A DNA stretch of 64,000 bases from NCBI RefSeq assembly GCF_000498495.1, contig NZ_AVCS01000013.1, positions 1 to 64,000 on the forward strand, read 5' to 3'. Under the pieces are notes generated by a model. That model did no database searches, was not told the DNA's origin, and saw only the letters and a list, made by a program, of their open reading frames with translations. The DNA is from Flavobacterium enshiense DK69. Lineage in GTDB: Bacteria > Bacteroidota > Bacteroidia > Flavobacteriales > Flavobacteriaceae. Numbering within the stretch: the stretch's first letter is position 1; each line of letters starts with the position of its first letter. The position numbers and the translations under genes are program-made. Of the stretch, positions 18,534 to 27,153 are shown piece by piece.

Positions 18534-19028
18534 ATGAGCATTAGCATCCGTCCCGCAACTGTTGAAGACATGGCTTCCGTTTTGGAGATTGTCAATCATG
18601 AGATTTTGAATTCAACTTCAATTTATGACTACGAACCCAGAACTCTGGGACAACAGGTAGCTGTTTTCAAAGACAAAAACGACCATAATTTTCCTTTTAT
18701 TGTTGCCGAAAAAAATGACAAGATTGTTGGTTTCGGAACCTATGGCCCATTCCGGTTTAAGGAAGCTTATAAATTTACTGTTGAACATTCTGTATATGTC
18801 CATAAGGATTATACCGGAAATGGCATTGGCTCAACCCTTCTGAAAGAATTAATCGAAATGGCGAGATTGCAGAAAATGCATGCGATGATTGGCGTTATTG
18901 ATTCCGAAAACACCGGGAGTATTTCTTTTCATGAACGACAAGGTTTTAAAAGAGCAGGACAGCTTAAAGAAACCGGTTTTAAATTTGACCGTTGGCTGGA
19001 TTCCGTATTTGTGGAACTTATTTTATGA
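18534..19028 (+). CDS. GNAT N-acetyltransferase, phosphinothricin-acetyltransferase-like
   Basis: 164 residues with the complete GNAT fold: MSISIRPATVEDMASV, then IVGFGTYGPFR, the EHSVYVHKDYTGNGIGSTLLKELIE acetyl-CoA loop (R/QxxGxG/A-type as YTGNGIG, residues about 90-100) and the C-terminal ENTGSISFHERQGF. This form belongs to the Pat/Bar/MnaT group, which acetylates amino-acid-like amines such as methionine sulfone or phosphinothricin. Cytoplasmic; natural substrate unknown. Confidence 0.85.
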   Translation: MSISIRPATVEDMASVLEIVNHEILNSTSIYDYEPRTLGQQVAVFKDKNDHNFPFIVAEKNDKIVGFGTYGPFRFKEAYKFTVEHSVYVHKDYTGNGIGSTLLKELIEMARLQKMHAMIGVIDSENTGSISFHERQGFKRAGQLKETGFKFDRWLDSVFVELIL

Positions 19029-19064
19029 TATATTACTTGGCCGAAATTTAAATCGGCACTACAA

Positions 19065-19103
19065 TAAAAAAGCCAAAACTGACTATTCAATTTTGGCTTT
19101 TTT
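19065..19103. terminator. Terminator between convergent genes
   Basis: AAAAAAGCCAAAA and TTTTGGCTTTTTT arms around a short loop, T-run on both strands; serves the acetyltransferase (+) and glutathione peroxidase (-). Confidence 0.8.
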
Positions 19104-19127
19104 CATTCTTATCGTCTTATTAAGACA

Positions 19128-19712
19128 TTATCCTTTTATCCAATCGACTATTTCCTGATTATCCGGTAACACTCTTGGACTGATTACATTTACAAGTTCG
19201 CCTTTTTCGTCAATCAGGTATTTTTGGAAGTTCCATTCCACCTGACTGTCTTCCAAACCGTTTTTAGCTTTCTCGGTCAAAAAATGGTACAACGGATGCA
19301 TATCGTCTCCCTTAACCGAAATTTTTGCCATCATTGGGAAAGTGACTCCATAATTCTTGGTACAGAATGATTTAATCTCTTTGTTGTTTCCCGGTTCCTG
19401 GGCACCAAAATTATTGGCCGGAAAACCAACAATTTCAAAACCAAGGGCTTTATATGTTGAATATATTTTCTGCAATTGCTCATACTGTGGTGTCAGTCCA
19501 CATTCGGAAGCGGTATTGACCACCATGATTTTCTTTCCTTTTAAGGTAGCGAAATCAAAGGTATTTCCTTCGATATCCTCTACTTTAAACTGATAAATAT
19601 TCTGTTTCATGATTTTGTTTTTTTCTGCTTTTTCTGTTGTTTTATTAGTTTGTTTTTGTCCATAACAAACCGGAATAAACAACAAGCCGATAGCTATAAT
19701 TAAGTTTTTCAT
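19128..19712 (-). CDS. Glutathione/thioredoxin-dependent peroxidase, exported
   Basis: 194 residues. The catalytic tetrad is visible: Cys71 in NTASECGLTPQYEQL, Gln105 in NNFGAQEPGN and Trp-Asn in VEWNFQKY. It is the cysteine (non-seleno) form, which in bacteria usually takes electrons from thioredoxin. The N-terminus MKNLIIAIGLLFIPVCYGQK is a signal peptide, which could end at a lipobox-like VCYGQ or simply be cleaved, placing the enzyme in the periplasm; an internal Met at residue 35 (MKQNIYQFKVEDI) could give a cytoplasmic form. Confidence 0.9.
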   Translation of the reverse strand: MKNLIIAIGLLFIPVCYGQKQTNKTTEKAEKNKIMKQNIYQFKVEDIEGNTFDFATLKGKKIMVVNTASECGLTPQYEQLQKIYSTYKALGFEIVGFPANNFGAQEPGNNKEIKSFCTKNYGVTFPMMAKISVKGDDMHPLYHFLTEKAKNGLEDSQVEWNFQKYLIDEKGELVNVISPRVLPDNQEIVDWIKG

Positions 19713-19787
19713 TTGTTCTATTTTTTATAAAATTAATCAAATTGACGGTTTTCAAATACTTTACAGCTGTAAATTTTTGTTAACAAA

Positions 19788-19818
19788 AAACCCACAATCT
19801 TTTGATCATGGGTTTTCC
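19788..19818 (-). terminator. Terminator after ccsBA
   Basis: On the minus strand AAAACCCATGATC, AAAA and GATTGTGGGTTTTTT form an imperfect stem with T-run, directly past the ccsBA stop. Confidence 0.7.
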
Positions 19819-19821
19819 ATT

Positions 19822-22800
19822 TTATTTCTTGTAGTATTTCCTGAACTGAAAATACGAAGCAATTCCGAGCAATGAAACAAGTACAATTGAAACATAAACA
19901 AAATTCGGTGTCACCACTTTATCTCCTTTTGCATAAGAATGCAGTCCTGTTAAATAGAAATTCACTCCGAAATACGTCATCATAATCGAATAAAAAGCAA
20001 AAACACTAATTAGGTTGAAAATCCACTTCCCTCTTAATGCCGGAACGAATCGCATGTGAATTACAAAAGCATATACCATGATACTGATCAGGGCCCATGT
20101 TTCTTTCGGATCCCAACCCCAGTAACGCCCCCAACTTTCGTTAGCCCACTGACCGCCTAAGAAGTTACCGATTGTCAGCATCACCAAACCTACCGTCAAT
20201 GCCATTTCGTTGATAATGGTAATCTCCCTGATATTAAGATCCATTTTTTCTTTGTTCTTTTTATTGGTCAGCAAGATCAGTAGCAATGAAACGATTCCTA
20301 AAATCATTCCCAGGGTAAACGGCCCATAACTCGCTACAATAACAGCCACGTGAATCATTAACCAGTATGAATTCAGTACCGGCTGCAGGTTTGCAATGGC
20401 CGGATCCATCCAGTTCCAGTGAGCGATCATTAAAATCATCGCTGCTACGAATGCTGTTGAAGCTACTGTCAGTTCCGATTTTCTTCCGAAGACCAAACCG
20501 AAAAGCATGGTTGCCCATCCTACATAAATCATCGATTCGTATGCATCACTCCATGGTGCGTGACCGGAAATATACCAACGTGCAATTAACCCGATGGTGT
20601 GCAATAAGAAAAATATTGCGATAAGGACGTGGCTCACTTTTACCAAAGTATTGATGACTCTTCCCGAATTAAAAATCTTGATAATCACAAACAGGAACAT
20701 CAAAACGCCGGCGATCATATACCACGAATACAATTTCTTAAAAATATCGTACTTATTGTACATGATTTCCGAATCGATTTTCTCCTCACTCGGATAAACC
20801 TCTTTTCCGTATTTCTGCTGAAACTTGATTAATCCATCCAGGAAAATCTCGGCAGCTTTGTAATCTTTTTTAACCGGAACTTCATCCAATGAATTCAAAT
20901 ACAACGGAATTACATTTTTGGTAAACAAAGAATCAATTCCTGTTAATTTCGCTTCGTTGAGTTCCAAGTGTGAGACCCATTTGTTGTTTTTGTCGAATGG
21001 AATAGGAAATACTTTTAAAATCTGTCCGCTTAAAGCCGAATACAGTAAATTTACCTTTCTATCCGTTTCCATGAAATCCTTCTGAAATTGATTAGGAACT
21101 GGTGCCTTATAAGCTTCATCCAAATATGGGGATAATTTATAATTTCCTCTGTCATCAAAGAATTTCATCAAGGAAACATATTTTGCCCCTTTTTCAGCAC
21201 CAATCAAATTATGAATACTGTCGTTTCCTTTTTTTATAAATATGATCGGTACATTATACCAAACCTGTGGAAACTGCGTCATAGAAAGGAAAACCTGATC
21301 GGAATTCATTCCCTTATAGGTATCGCTTTTGCTCACTTTACGCAACAATTCCGATGAAAACGTATTGAGAGGTTTCATACGTCCTCCCTGATCCTGAACA
21401 ATCAACCTGCCGAATTTAGCCGCATGTTCATCCGAAACTTTGTATCTTAAAATCAGTGAATCGATTTGTTTTTCGTTCGGCATCTTCTGCTCGTTCTGAT
21501 GTTGTGCCATCATTCCCGTGCTGAAAACCAACGCGATAATCGTTGTTAAAGCCGCTTTTTTATCTTTAACCTTTTTAAGTTTATCCTTTAAATCACCGAA
21601 GCGGGAATCTTTGGTAAACAGGATTCCGAGTAATCCGGCAAACAACAGGAAATAACCAACATAAGTTATCCAGGTTCCCCAGAAATCGTGGTTTACAGAA
21701 AGAACGGTTCCTTTTTCATCCGGGTCAAAAGACGCCTGGAAGAAACGATATCCTCTATAATCCAAAATATTGTTCATAAAAATACGAGCATCAAATTTAT
21801 TTTTTTGTTCCGCATCGTCTACCGTTACCTTACTTTCGAAAGCTGAATAACTTTTCTCTGTTCCCGGATATTTGGACGCAACGAAATCATTCAGTTTAAT
21901 CTTAAAAGGGGTTTCATAGACTTTACTTCCATAGATCAGGGTATATTCCAGGTTACCTAATTTAAACGACTGCGGCTCTCCCATTTTTCCTTTGGATCCC
22001 AAAAGCGTAACCTCTTTCTCTTTTCCTTCGTTTTTAATGGTCACTACCAAAGCGTCATCGGTCTTCTGGTCTTTATAATCGCCGTTTGATTCCATCACCA
22101 TTTTCCCTTTTATGGCCGGTTGCGGAATAACAAACTGTGTTCCGCCCATGTTGTATAGCGAGCGTAACATTAAAGCCTCCACTTTGTTTGCCACCACTTT
22201 CCCCTGAAACTTGTCAGCCATTCGCATAAAGTTTCCTTCGAAAGGAGCCTGAATCGTGTAGGCCTCACTTATTTTTGTAATATTTATGGCGCCTTCCGTG
22301 AATTTATTGAATGCAAAAAGTACGTTATGGATATTTTGCACTTCGCCTTCTTTGATAAAATGTTCGTGACGTGTTCCATCCCCCGATTCCACAATCTTTA
22401 AGTACAAAACGCCTTGCGGATCTTCCTTAATCTCTTCTTTCGCCCCCATTATGAAATCCTTGTACTCAATTTCAAAAGGAATTTCGTCAAAATTTTCAGC
22501 GATTGAAAAATGGTTATCGGTGATTGGCGACATCAATAATTGTTTCTCGAATGTCCGGCGCTTCAACTCTCCTTGATAATTTCCGTCCACAAAAACATTC
22601 AGATATACTCTGTCGGAAAAAATCTGGTTGGACGCTTCCCCTTCCCGAATTGGCATCATGCCTTCAAAACTTATATAACGGGTGATAAAGGCCCCTACTA
22701 TAATCAGGATAAAAGACAAATGCAGCAATAATGAAGCCCATTTTTTCCATTGAAGCAACTGATATCTCTTAATATTCCCAATAAAATTAATCACAAAAAA

Positions 22801-22968
22801 CACCATGATTACTTCAAACCATTTGGAATTGTACACTAATATACGGGCAGTATCGGTATTGTATTCACTTTCGATGAAGGTTCCGGCTGCCATTGCTGTA
22901 GCAAAAGCGATGAACAAAACAGCCATTAAACGGGTTGAAAAAAGGAAGGAAAATATTTTTTTATCCAT
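19822..22968 (-). CDS. ccsBA: Cytochrome c assembly protein, CcsB-CcsA (ResB-ResC) fusion
   Basis: A 1048-residue inner-membrane protein of system II cytochrome c maturation; it moves haem across the membrane and ligates it to apocytochrome c. The N-terminal half is ResB-like (four membrane helices around residues 10-95 and a fourth near 430, with a large periplasmic part between). The C-terminal half is CcsA/ResC-like, with the WWD haem-handling motif in WANESWGRYWGWDPKETWALIS near residue 950 and conserved His in HAPWSDAYE and MIHVAVI. Fusion of both halves is usual in Bacteroidota and Epsilonproteobacteria. Confidence 0.95.
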   Translation of the reverse strand: MDKKIFSFLFSTRLMAVLFIAFATAMAAGTFIESEYNTDTARILVYNSKWFEVIMVFFVINFIGNIKRYQLLQWKKWASLLLHLSFILIIVGAFITRYISFEGMMPIREGEASNQIFSDRVYLNVFVDGNYQGELKRRTFEKQLLMSPITDNHFSIAENFDEIPFEIEYKDFIMGAKEEIKEDPQGVLYLKIVESGDGTRHEHFIKEGEVQNIHNVLFAFNKFTEGAINITKISEAYTIQAPFEGNFMRMADKFQGKVVANKVEALMLRSLYNMGGTQFVIPQPAIKGKMVMESNGDYKDQKTDDALVVTIKNEGKEKEVTLLGSKGKMGEPQSFKLGNLEYTLIYGSKVYETPFKIKLNDFVASKYPGTEKSYSAFESKVTVDDAEQKNKFDARIFMNNILDYRGYRFFQASFDPDEKGTVLSVNHDFWGTWITYVGYFLLFAGLLGILFTKDSRFGDLKDKLKKVKDKKAALTTIIALVFSTGMMAQHQNEQKMPNEKQIDSLILRYKVSDEHAAKFGRLIVQDQGGRMKPLNTFSSELLRKVSKSDTYKGMNSDQVFLSMTQFPQVWYNVPIIFIKKGNDSIHNLIGAEKGAKYVSLMKFFDDRGNYKLSPYLDEAYKAPVPNQFQKDFMETDRKVNLLYSALSGQILKVFPIPFDKNNKWVSHLELNEAKLTGIDSLFTKNVIPLYLNSLDEVPVKKDYKAAEIFLDGLIKFQQKYGKEVYPSEEKIDSEIMYNKYDIFKKLYSWYMIAGVLMFLFVIIKIFNSGRVINTLVKVSHVLIAIFFLLHTIGLIARWYISGHAPWSDAYESMIYVGWATMLFGLVFGRKSELTVASTAFVAAMILMIAHWNWMDPAIANLQPVLNSYWLMIHVAVIVASYGPFTLGMILGIVSLLLILLTNKKNKEKMDLNIREITIINEMALTVGLVMLTIGNFLGGQWANESWGRYWGWDPKETWALISIMVYAFVIHMRFVPALRGKWIFNLISVFAFYSIMMTYFGVNFYLTGLHSYAKGDKVVTPNFVYVSIVLVSLLGIASYFQFRKYYKK

Positions 22969-23211
22969 GACGGAAATCGGTTTTTACAAATTGTCGCGAA
23001 GATACTTAAAAACAAAGTTTTGAAACCCCATTTTAACGAATTTTAAGAAATATAATATTGAGCTAAAAACTTACTTTATTAGTAAGAATCATAACACGAG
23101 GTATACTAATACAAACTTAAGCAGATTTCCAGGAACATCAACTGACAATTATCATCCCCCCTTTTCCCTTCCAAACATAAAAAAACGACAGGAAACAAAC
23201 ACCGCTATATA

Positions 23212-23240
23212 TTGCCGACTGCTCGGAATTACTAACTTTG
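23212..23240 (+). promoter_or_regulatory. Bacteroidota-type promoter of prmA-clpS
   Basis: TTG at 23212-23214 and TAACTTTG at 23233-23240 with an 18-bp spacer, 13 bp before the prmA ATG. Upstream, ccttactttattagtaag-like bases at 23070-23086 form a 6-bp hairpin of unknown role. Confidence 0.65.
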
Positions 23241-23253
23241 CAAAAAAAATATC

Positions 23254-24090
23254 ATGGAAAACGCATATATCGGGTACCATTTTACAGTGGAGCCTAAAGA
23301 ACTGGGTTCGGAAATTTTAGTGGCCGAATTGGGTGAAACAGCATTTGAGAGCTTCATAGAAACCGAAAACGGAATTTCGGCTTACGTACAAAAAGCGCTT
23401 TGGAACGAGCATATTTTGGATGATATTCAGATTTTACATTCGGATGAATTTAAGATTGAATACACATTTGAAGAAATAGAGCAGGTGAACTGGAATGAAG
23501 AATGGGAAAAGAATTTTGATCCGATCGATGTTGACGGAGTTTGTCATGTTCGCGCTCCATTCCATGAAAAAACCGATGCTAAATATGATATCGTCATTGA
23601 GCCAAAAATGAGTTTTGGTACCGGGCATCATGAAACTACACACATGATGATCCAGCATCTTCTGGAAATGGATGTGACGGATATGAAAACGTTGGACATG
23701 GGCTGCGGAACTGCGATTTTAGCGATTTTAGCCGAAATGAAAGGTGCCAAACCGATTGACGCGATTGACATTGACAACTGGTGTTATCTGAATTCGATTG
23801 AAAATGCGGAAAGAAACAACTGCCAGCATATTTCGGTTTATGAAGGCGACGCTTCACTGTTGAATCAGGGACAAAAATATGATTTGATCATTGCCAATAT
23901 CAACAGAAATATTTTGCTGAACGATATGCAAACGTATGTAAACTGTCTTAACAAAGGCGGATTTTTATTGCTGAGCGGATTTTACAACGAAGACATTCCG
24001 GTTATCGATGCCTCTTGCACTGAGAAAGGTTTGACTTATGTTAAAAAGTTCCAAAAGAATAATTGGGTTGCTTTAAAATATGTAATTTAG
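23254..24090 (+). CDS. prmA: Ribosomal protein L11 methyltransferase
   Basis: A class I SAM-dependent methyltransferase of 278 residues. Motif I is DMGCGTAILAI, the acidic end of strand 2 is AIDIDNW, and the PrmA-specific IIANINRNIL is present. The N-terminal substrate-recognition domain (residues 1-100, MENAYIGYHFTVEPKELGSE) is the Bacteroidota type. It trimethylates L11. Followed 28 bp later by clpS, probably one transcript. Confidence 0.93.
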   Translation: MENAYIGYHFTVEPKELGSEILVAELGETAFESFIETENGISAYVQKALWNEHILDDIQILHSDEFKIEYTFEEIEQVNWNEEWEKNFDPIDVDGVCHVRAPFHEKTDAKYDIVIEPKMSFGTGHHETTHMMIQHLLEMDVTDMKTLDMGCGTAILAILAEMKGAKPIDAIDIDNWCYLNSIENAERNNCQHISVYEGDASLLNQGQKYDLIIANINRNILLNDMQTYVNCLNKGGFLLLSGFYNEDIPVIDASCTEKGLTYVKKFQKNNWVALKYVI

Positions 24091-24118
24091 TAGTTAATTT
24101 CAATCTAACAATTAGATT

Positions 24119-24394
24119 ATGAGTGTAAAAGAAAAAGTACTGGAAAAGGTTTCGATTGAAGAATTGCTTTCTTCTAATTACGAAATTATTCTGTTTAATG
24201 ATGATGTTAATACATTCGATCATGTGATTGATACACTGATAGATGTATGTGATCATGAACCTTTACAAGCAGAACAATGTGCGATTTTGGTTCATTATAC
24301 CGGTAAATGCGGTGTAAAATCAGGCTCTTATAAAGAATTGGAACCGCAGTGCAGCAAACTGCTTGACGCCGGCCTTAGTGCTGAGATACAATAA
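24119..24394 (+). CDS. clpS: ATP-dependent Clp protease adaptor ClpS
   Basis: 91 residues with the ClpS core YEIILFNDDVNTFDHVIDTL and the downstream AEQCAILVHYTGKCGVKSG. ClpS binds the N-domain of ClpA/ClpC and delivers N-degron substrates. It follows prmA and ends at a strong terminator. Confidence 0.93.
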   Translation: MSVKEKVLEKVSIEELLSSNYEIILFNDDVNTFDHVIDTLIDVCDHEPLQAEQCAILVHYTGKCGVKSGSYKELEPQCSKLLDAGLSAEIQ

Positions 24395-24424
24395 AAAAGT
24401 CCCGAATTTTATTCGGGACTTTTC
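24395..24424. terminator. Bidirectional terminator
   Basis: AAAAGTCCCGAAT and ATTCGGGACTTTT form a perfect 13-bp stem with a 4-nt loop; between clpS (+) and the lipocalin-like lipoprotein gene (-). Confidence 0.88.
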
Positions 24425-24449
24425 ATTTATATATGTGCGTAAATTCAAA

Positions 24450-24884
24450 TTATCCTCTGTTAAAAACAGCAACCAATGTCATTTGAGTTTCGGCATCTAT
24501 AAATTTAACTTTCAAATTTGTCTCATTTAAAGTTACGATCTGAGCTGTAAAAGGATCTTCTCCCTCAAAAGAGATTGTTACATTATTTCCGTTTTTTGAC
24601 CATGATCCATTTGTAATATCTGCTGTACAGTCTTCAGGGTAATATACATCTTTTATGATTCCCCCGCTTTTTAACTCCATGAAGTCCTTTTTAGTAGAAC
24701 ATTCATTTTGATGATTAGTTAGAGATTCCTGTCCATCCATGACCATTCCTTGTTTGGCAATAATCCATTTTCCTTCAAGTGAAGGAGTTGAAGAAGAAGA
24801 ACCACCATTATCATCATTATTACAAGATGCGAATGACAAGCCTAAAGTTAAGGCAGAAACGAATAAAATGTTAATTTTTTTCAT
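24450..24884 (-). CDS. Lipocalin-like lipoprotein
   Basis: 144 residues. Lipobox LSFASCNN with a Ser/Gly-rich linker, then a small beta-barrel pattern opening with SLEGKWIIAKQG and closing with LKVKFIDAETQMTLVAVFNRG, the usual form of Bacteroidota lipocalin-like domain lipoproteins. Two further cysteines (ECSTKK, EDCTAD) could form a disulfide. Ligand unknown. Confidence 0.75.
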   Translation of the reverse strand: MKKINILFVSALTLGLSFASCNNDDNGGSSSSTPSLEGKWIIAKQGMVMDGQESLTNHQNECSTKKDFMELKSGGIIKDVYYPEDCTADITNGSWSKNGNNVTISFEGEDPFTAQIVTLNETNLKVKFIDAETQMTLVAVFNRG

Positions 24885-25009
24885 ATTTTATTTTTTAAGG
24901 TTAAGCAACAAATATAACAAAACACCCTTAAAAAACAATTTTTTCCTACAATTTGGATAAATTAAGGATTATCGCAACATATTTCTCCTAAAAAAAGTAA
25001 ATCTCAATA

Positions 25010-25432
25010 TTAATGAGGGAGCTTATCCTTGAAAACGCCATACAGATAAGTTCCTAATAGAGCTCCTGCCAAAACGATTATGATACCGTAAAAACCTGCA
25101 CCAAGGAGAATGAAAATTGGCCCAGGACATGACCCAACCAGTGCCCATCCCAAACCAAACAAAATTCCGCCCACAACATAACGAACGAATCCTCTTTCCT
25201 TATCGGTTATTACAATAGGAAGTCCTTTAATATCCTTAAGATTATTTCTTTTTATAGCCTGAACACCCACTACACCAGTAACTACGGCTACACCAATAAT
25301 CCCGAACATGTGAAACGACTGGAAGTGGAACATTTCATAGATTCTGTACCATGAAACGGCCTCTGCTTTAGTCAATACGATTCCGAAAACGAAACCTACT
25401 AAAACAAACTTGATTAAATTGAAAAATTTCAT
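25010..25432 (-). CDS. YeeE/YedE-family sulfur-compound transporter subunit (C-terminal half type)
   Basis: 140 residues, four membrane helices. Contains the family signature around Cys102 in GWALVGSCPGPIFILLGAG. The YeeE/YedE family imports thiosulfate or related sulfur compounds using cysteines along the channel. With the gene at 25441 it forms the common Bacteroidota two-gene version of a protein that is single-chain elsewhere; the gap is 8 bp. The real substrate is not shown. Confidence 0.88.
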   Translation of the reverse strand: MKFFNLIKFVLVGFVFGIVLTKAEAVSWYRIYEMFHFQSFHMFGIIGVAVVTGVVGVQAIKRNNLKDIKGLPIVITDKERGFVRYVVGGILFGLGWALVGSCPGPIFILLGAGFYGIIIVLAGALLGTYLYGVFKDKLPH

Positions 25433-25440
25433 ATGATTTC

Positions 25441-25998
25441 TTAGAAAATTAATGGTAAAATGAAATGTGCCATAACCAACCCTCCAATAAAGAATCCGAT
25501 AACAGCAATTAAAGACGGTTTCTGAAGGTTACTTAACCCGGTAATAGCGTGACCGGAAGTACAACCACCGGCATAGCGGGTACCAAAACCTATCAACAAG
25601 CCACCAAAGAAGAGAATAGCAAGCATTTTAGGATTTTGCAACGCTTCCCAGCTAAATAAAGTATCAGGACCAAGTTTTCCGTTAGGCGCCTCGATATGCA
25701 TAGCAGCCAATTGCTCAATGGTTTTTGGATTTAGTTGCACGCCGCTTCCGTCGCTTAAAAAGTGAACTGCAAAAAAGCCTCCCAGAATTGCTCCGAAAAC
25801 CACGGCTAAATTCCATTTTTGCTCGCGCCAGTCAAATTTGAAAAAATCCACATTTTTACCGGCTCCCGCCATAGTACAAAGTGTTCTTAAATTGGAAGAC
25901 ATTCCAAAAGACTTTCCGAAGAATATTAAGGTGAGCATTACTGCCCCTATCAAAAACCCTGAAATATACCAAGGCCACGTTCCGTAAAATGAATACAT
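25441..25998 (-). CDS. YeeE/YedE-family sulfur-compound transporter subunit (N-terminal half type)
   Basis: 185 residues, about five membrane helices. The signature Cys146 lies in GTRYAGGCTSGHAITG, and a second cysteine is in LRTLCTMAGAG. First gene of the two-gene transporter operon. A -7 element and a Crp/Fnr-like box precede it, so expression probably responds to redox or oxygen state. Confidence 0.88.
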   Translation of the reverse strand: MYSFYGTWPWYISGFLIGAVMLTLIFFGKSFGMSSNLRTLCTMAGAGKNVDFFKFDWREQKWNLAVVFGAILGGFFAVHFLSDGSGVQLNPKTIEQLAAMHIEAPNGKLGPDTLFSWEALQNPKMLAILFFGGLLIGFGTRYAGGCTSGHAITGLSNLQKPSLIAVIGFFIGGLVMAHFILPLIF

Positions 25999-26015
25999 AG
26001 TTAATTTATTTTTGG

Positions 26016-26059
26016 CAAAAGTAATTATTGCTTAAAAATTTTGTGTAACAAACATTACA
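26016..26059 (-). promoter_or_regulatory. Promoter with Crp/Fnr-like box before the YeeE/YedE operon
   Basis: On the minus strand TACTTTTG (26023-26016) fits TAnnTTTG. Upstream, the plus-strand bases 26044-26059 read TGTAACAAACATTACA, with 5-bp arms TGTAA and TTACA, close to the Crp/Fnr consensus. Its centre is about 40 bp upstream of the expected transcription start, the position of class II activators. No experimental support. Confidence 0.45.
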
Positions 26060-26115
26060 TATTTTTCGTTACAATGAAATAAACCTTTAATTTTGGACTA
26101 TTAAAAAACTAGCGA

Positions 26116-26592
26116 ATGAAGAATTACCGTATTGAAATTAAATGGGCAATCGTTTATGTAATAGTATCCTTTATATGGATATTCATTCAGAAAGCGTTAG
26201 GCTTTTTTGATAGCAATATTTCAAGACATGTCTTTTTTTCAGTTCTGATTGTTTTGGTTTTGATACCGCTCTTTTATTTCGAACAAACGGATAAAAAAAA
26301 GAATTTCCTCAATAATAAAATGATGTGGAAACAAGGATTCATCTCTGGATGTCTCGTAATTGTCCTGGCTACTTTATTTGTTCCTGTATTGAGTTATGTG
26401 ACTTATGAACTTATAGCGCCTGACTTTTTCAAAAAAGCGATTGCTTTATACACAGAAAGCGGAAAATTAAATCCAATTGATGCTGCAGCACGATTCAATT
26501 TAAGAAGCTCTATGCTTCAAGGAGTTTCAGACAATTTATCATTCGGAATTAGTTTTTCGGCAATTATGGCATTTTTTACAAAATCACAATAA
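26116..26592 (+). CDS. DUF4199-type membrane protein
   Basis: 158 residues with four hydrophobic helices (about 10-28, 40-57, 75-98, 133-155). The pattern MKWGFI-type helix, Lys/Asn-rich loop and LNxxDxxARFNLRSSMLQG resembles DUF4199 proteins, which are common in Bacteroidota and have no known function. Two bp separate it from the next lipoprotein gene, so they are co-transcribed. Confidence 0.65.
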   Translation: MKNYRIEIKWAIVYVIVSFIWIFIQKALGFFDSNISRHVFFSVLIVLVLIPLFYFEQTDKKKNFLNNKMMWKQGFISGCLVIVLATLFVPVLSYVTYELIAPDFFKKAIALYTESGKLNPIDAAARFNLRSSMLQGVSDNLSFGISFSAIMAFFTKSQ

Positions 26593-26594
26593 TT

Positions 26595-27059
26595 ATGTTC
26601 AAAAAAGTCTTTTTACTAAACCTGCTTTTTATTGGTCTGACGGCATGTATCAGCACGAAATCGACCATACAAAACATTGACAATAATGCTATTAAACCAG
26701 CTGTTAAAGATGGTGCCTTTCAGTTAAAAGAATATGCCGATTCAAAAAAATACGCTTATAACCAAGACTATCCGATTAATATAGGCGTTATCCAGGAAAA
26801 AAGTGAAGAGCAGTATCTTGGTTATTTTTTCAATGGAATCACCGGTCCGAAAGGAGAAAAAGTAACCTACGAAAAAGTAGAAACCTGTTGCCCTTTTCCA
26901 ACAAAATACAACAAAATAGGCGGAGGACTGTTATCGATTTATGAAGTTAAATGGGAAGGTCAGAACAAACCGGTTCGTTTGTATTTTAATATTTACGAAA
27001 GAGGCAAAATAATGTGCCCGGTTGGTTTCAAGATTAAAGATTTTCAGAATAAACAATAA
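26595..27059 (+). CDS. Lipoprotein of unknown function upstream of kdsA
   Basis: 154 residues with lipobox GLTACIST. Mature part has FNGITGPKGEKVTYEKVETCCPFPTKY with a Cys-Cys pair, and RLYFNIYERGKIMCPVGFK near the end. I recognise no domain. Its neighbours suggest an envelope role only. Its own terminator (27089-27119) separates it from kdsA. Confidence 0.7.
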   Translation: MFKKVFLLNLLFIGLTACISTKSTIQNIDNNAIKPAVKDGAFQLKEYADSKKYAYNQDYPINIGVIQEKSEEQYLGYFFNGITGPKGEKVTYEKVETCCPFPTKYNKIGGGLLSIYEVKWEGQNKPVRLYFNIYERGKIMCPVGFKIKDFQNKQ

Positions 27060-27088
27060 AAACTTTAAGATTTTTATAAGATTTCACA

Positions 27089-27119
27089 CCTTCTAACGAC
27101 TTCATTAGAAGGTTTTTTT
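27089..27119 (+). terminator. Rho-independent terminator
   Basis: CCTTCTAA and TTAGAAGG stem, 8-nt loop, then TTTTTTTA. Confidence 0.8.
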
Positions 27120-27123
27120 ATTA

Positions 27124-27131
27124 TATCTTTG
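27124..27131 (+). promoter_or_regulatory. -7 element of kdsA
   Basis: TATCTTTG matches TAnnTTTG, 22 bp before the kdsA ATG. Confidence 0.5.
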
Positions 27132-27153
27132 TACAACTTTTTTAGATACAATC

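Noticed and set aside
18390..18599. N-terminal extension of the membrane protein at 17691-18389
   Set aside because: Overlaps the divergent acetyltransferase start, and its composition is unlike the rest; the ATG at 18389 starts a normal membrane protein.
26595..27059. Naming this lipoprotein as a KDO-8-phosphate synthase component because of kdsA next to it
   Set aside because: It has a lipobox, no aldolase fold, and a terminator separates it from kdsA.
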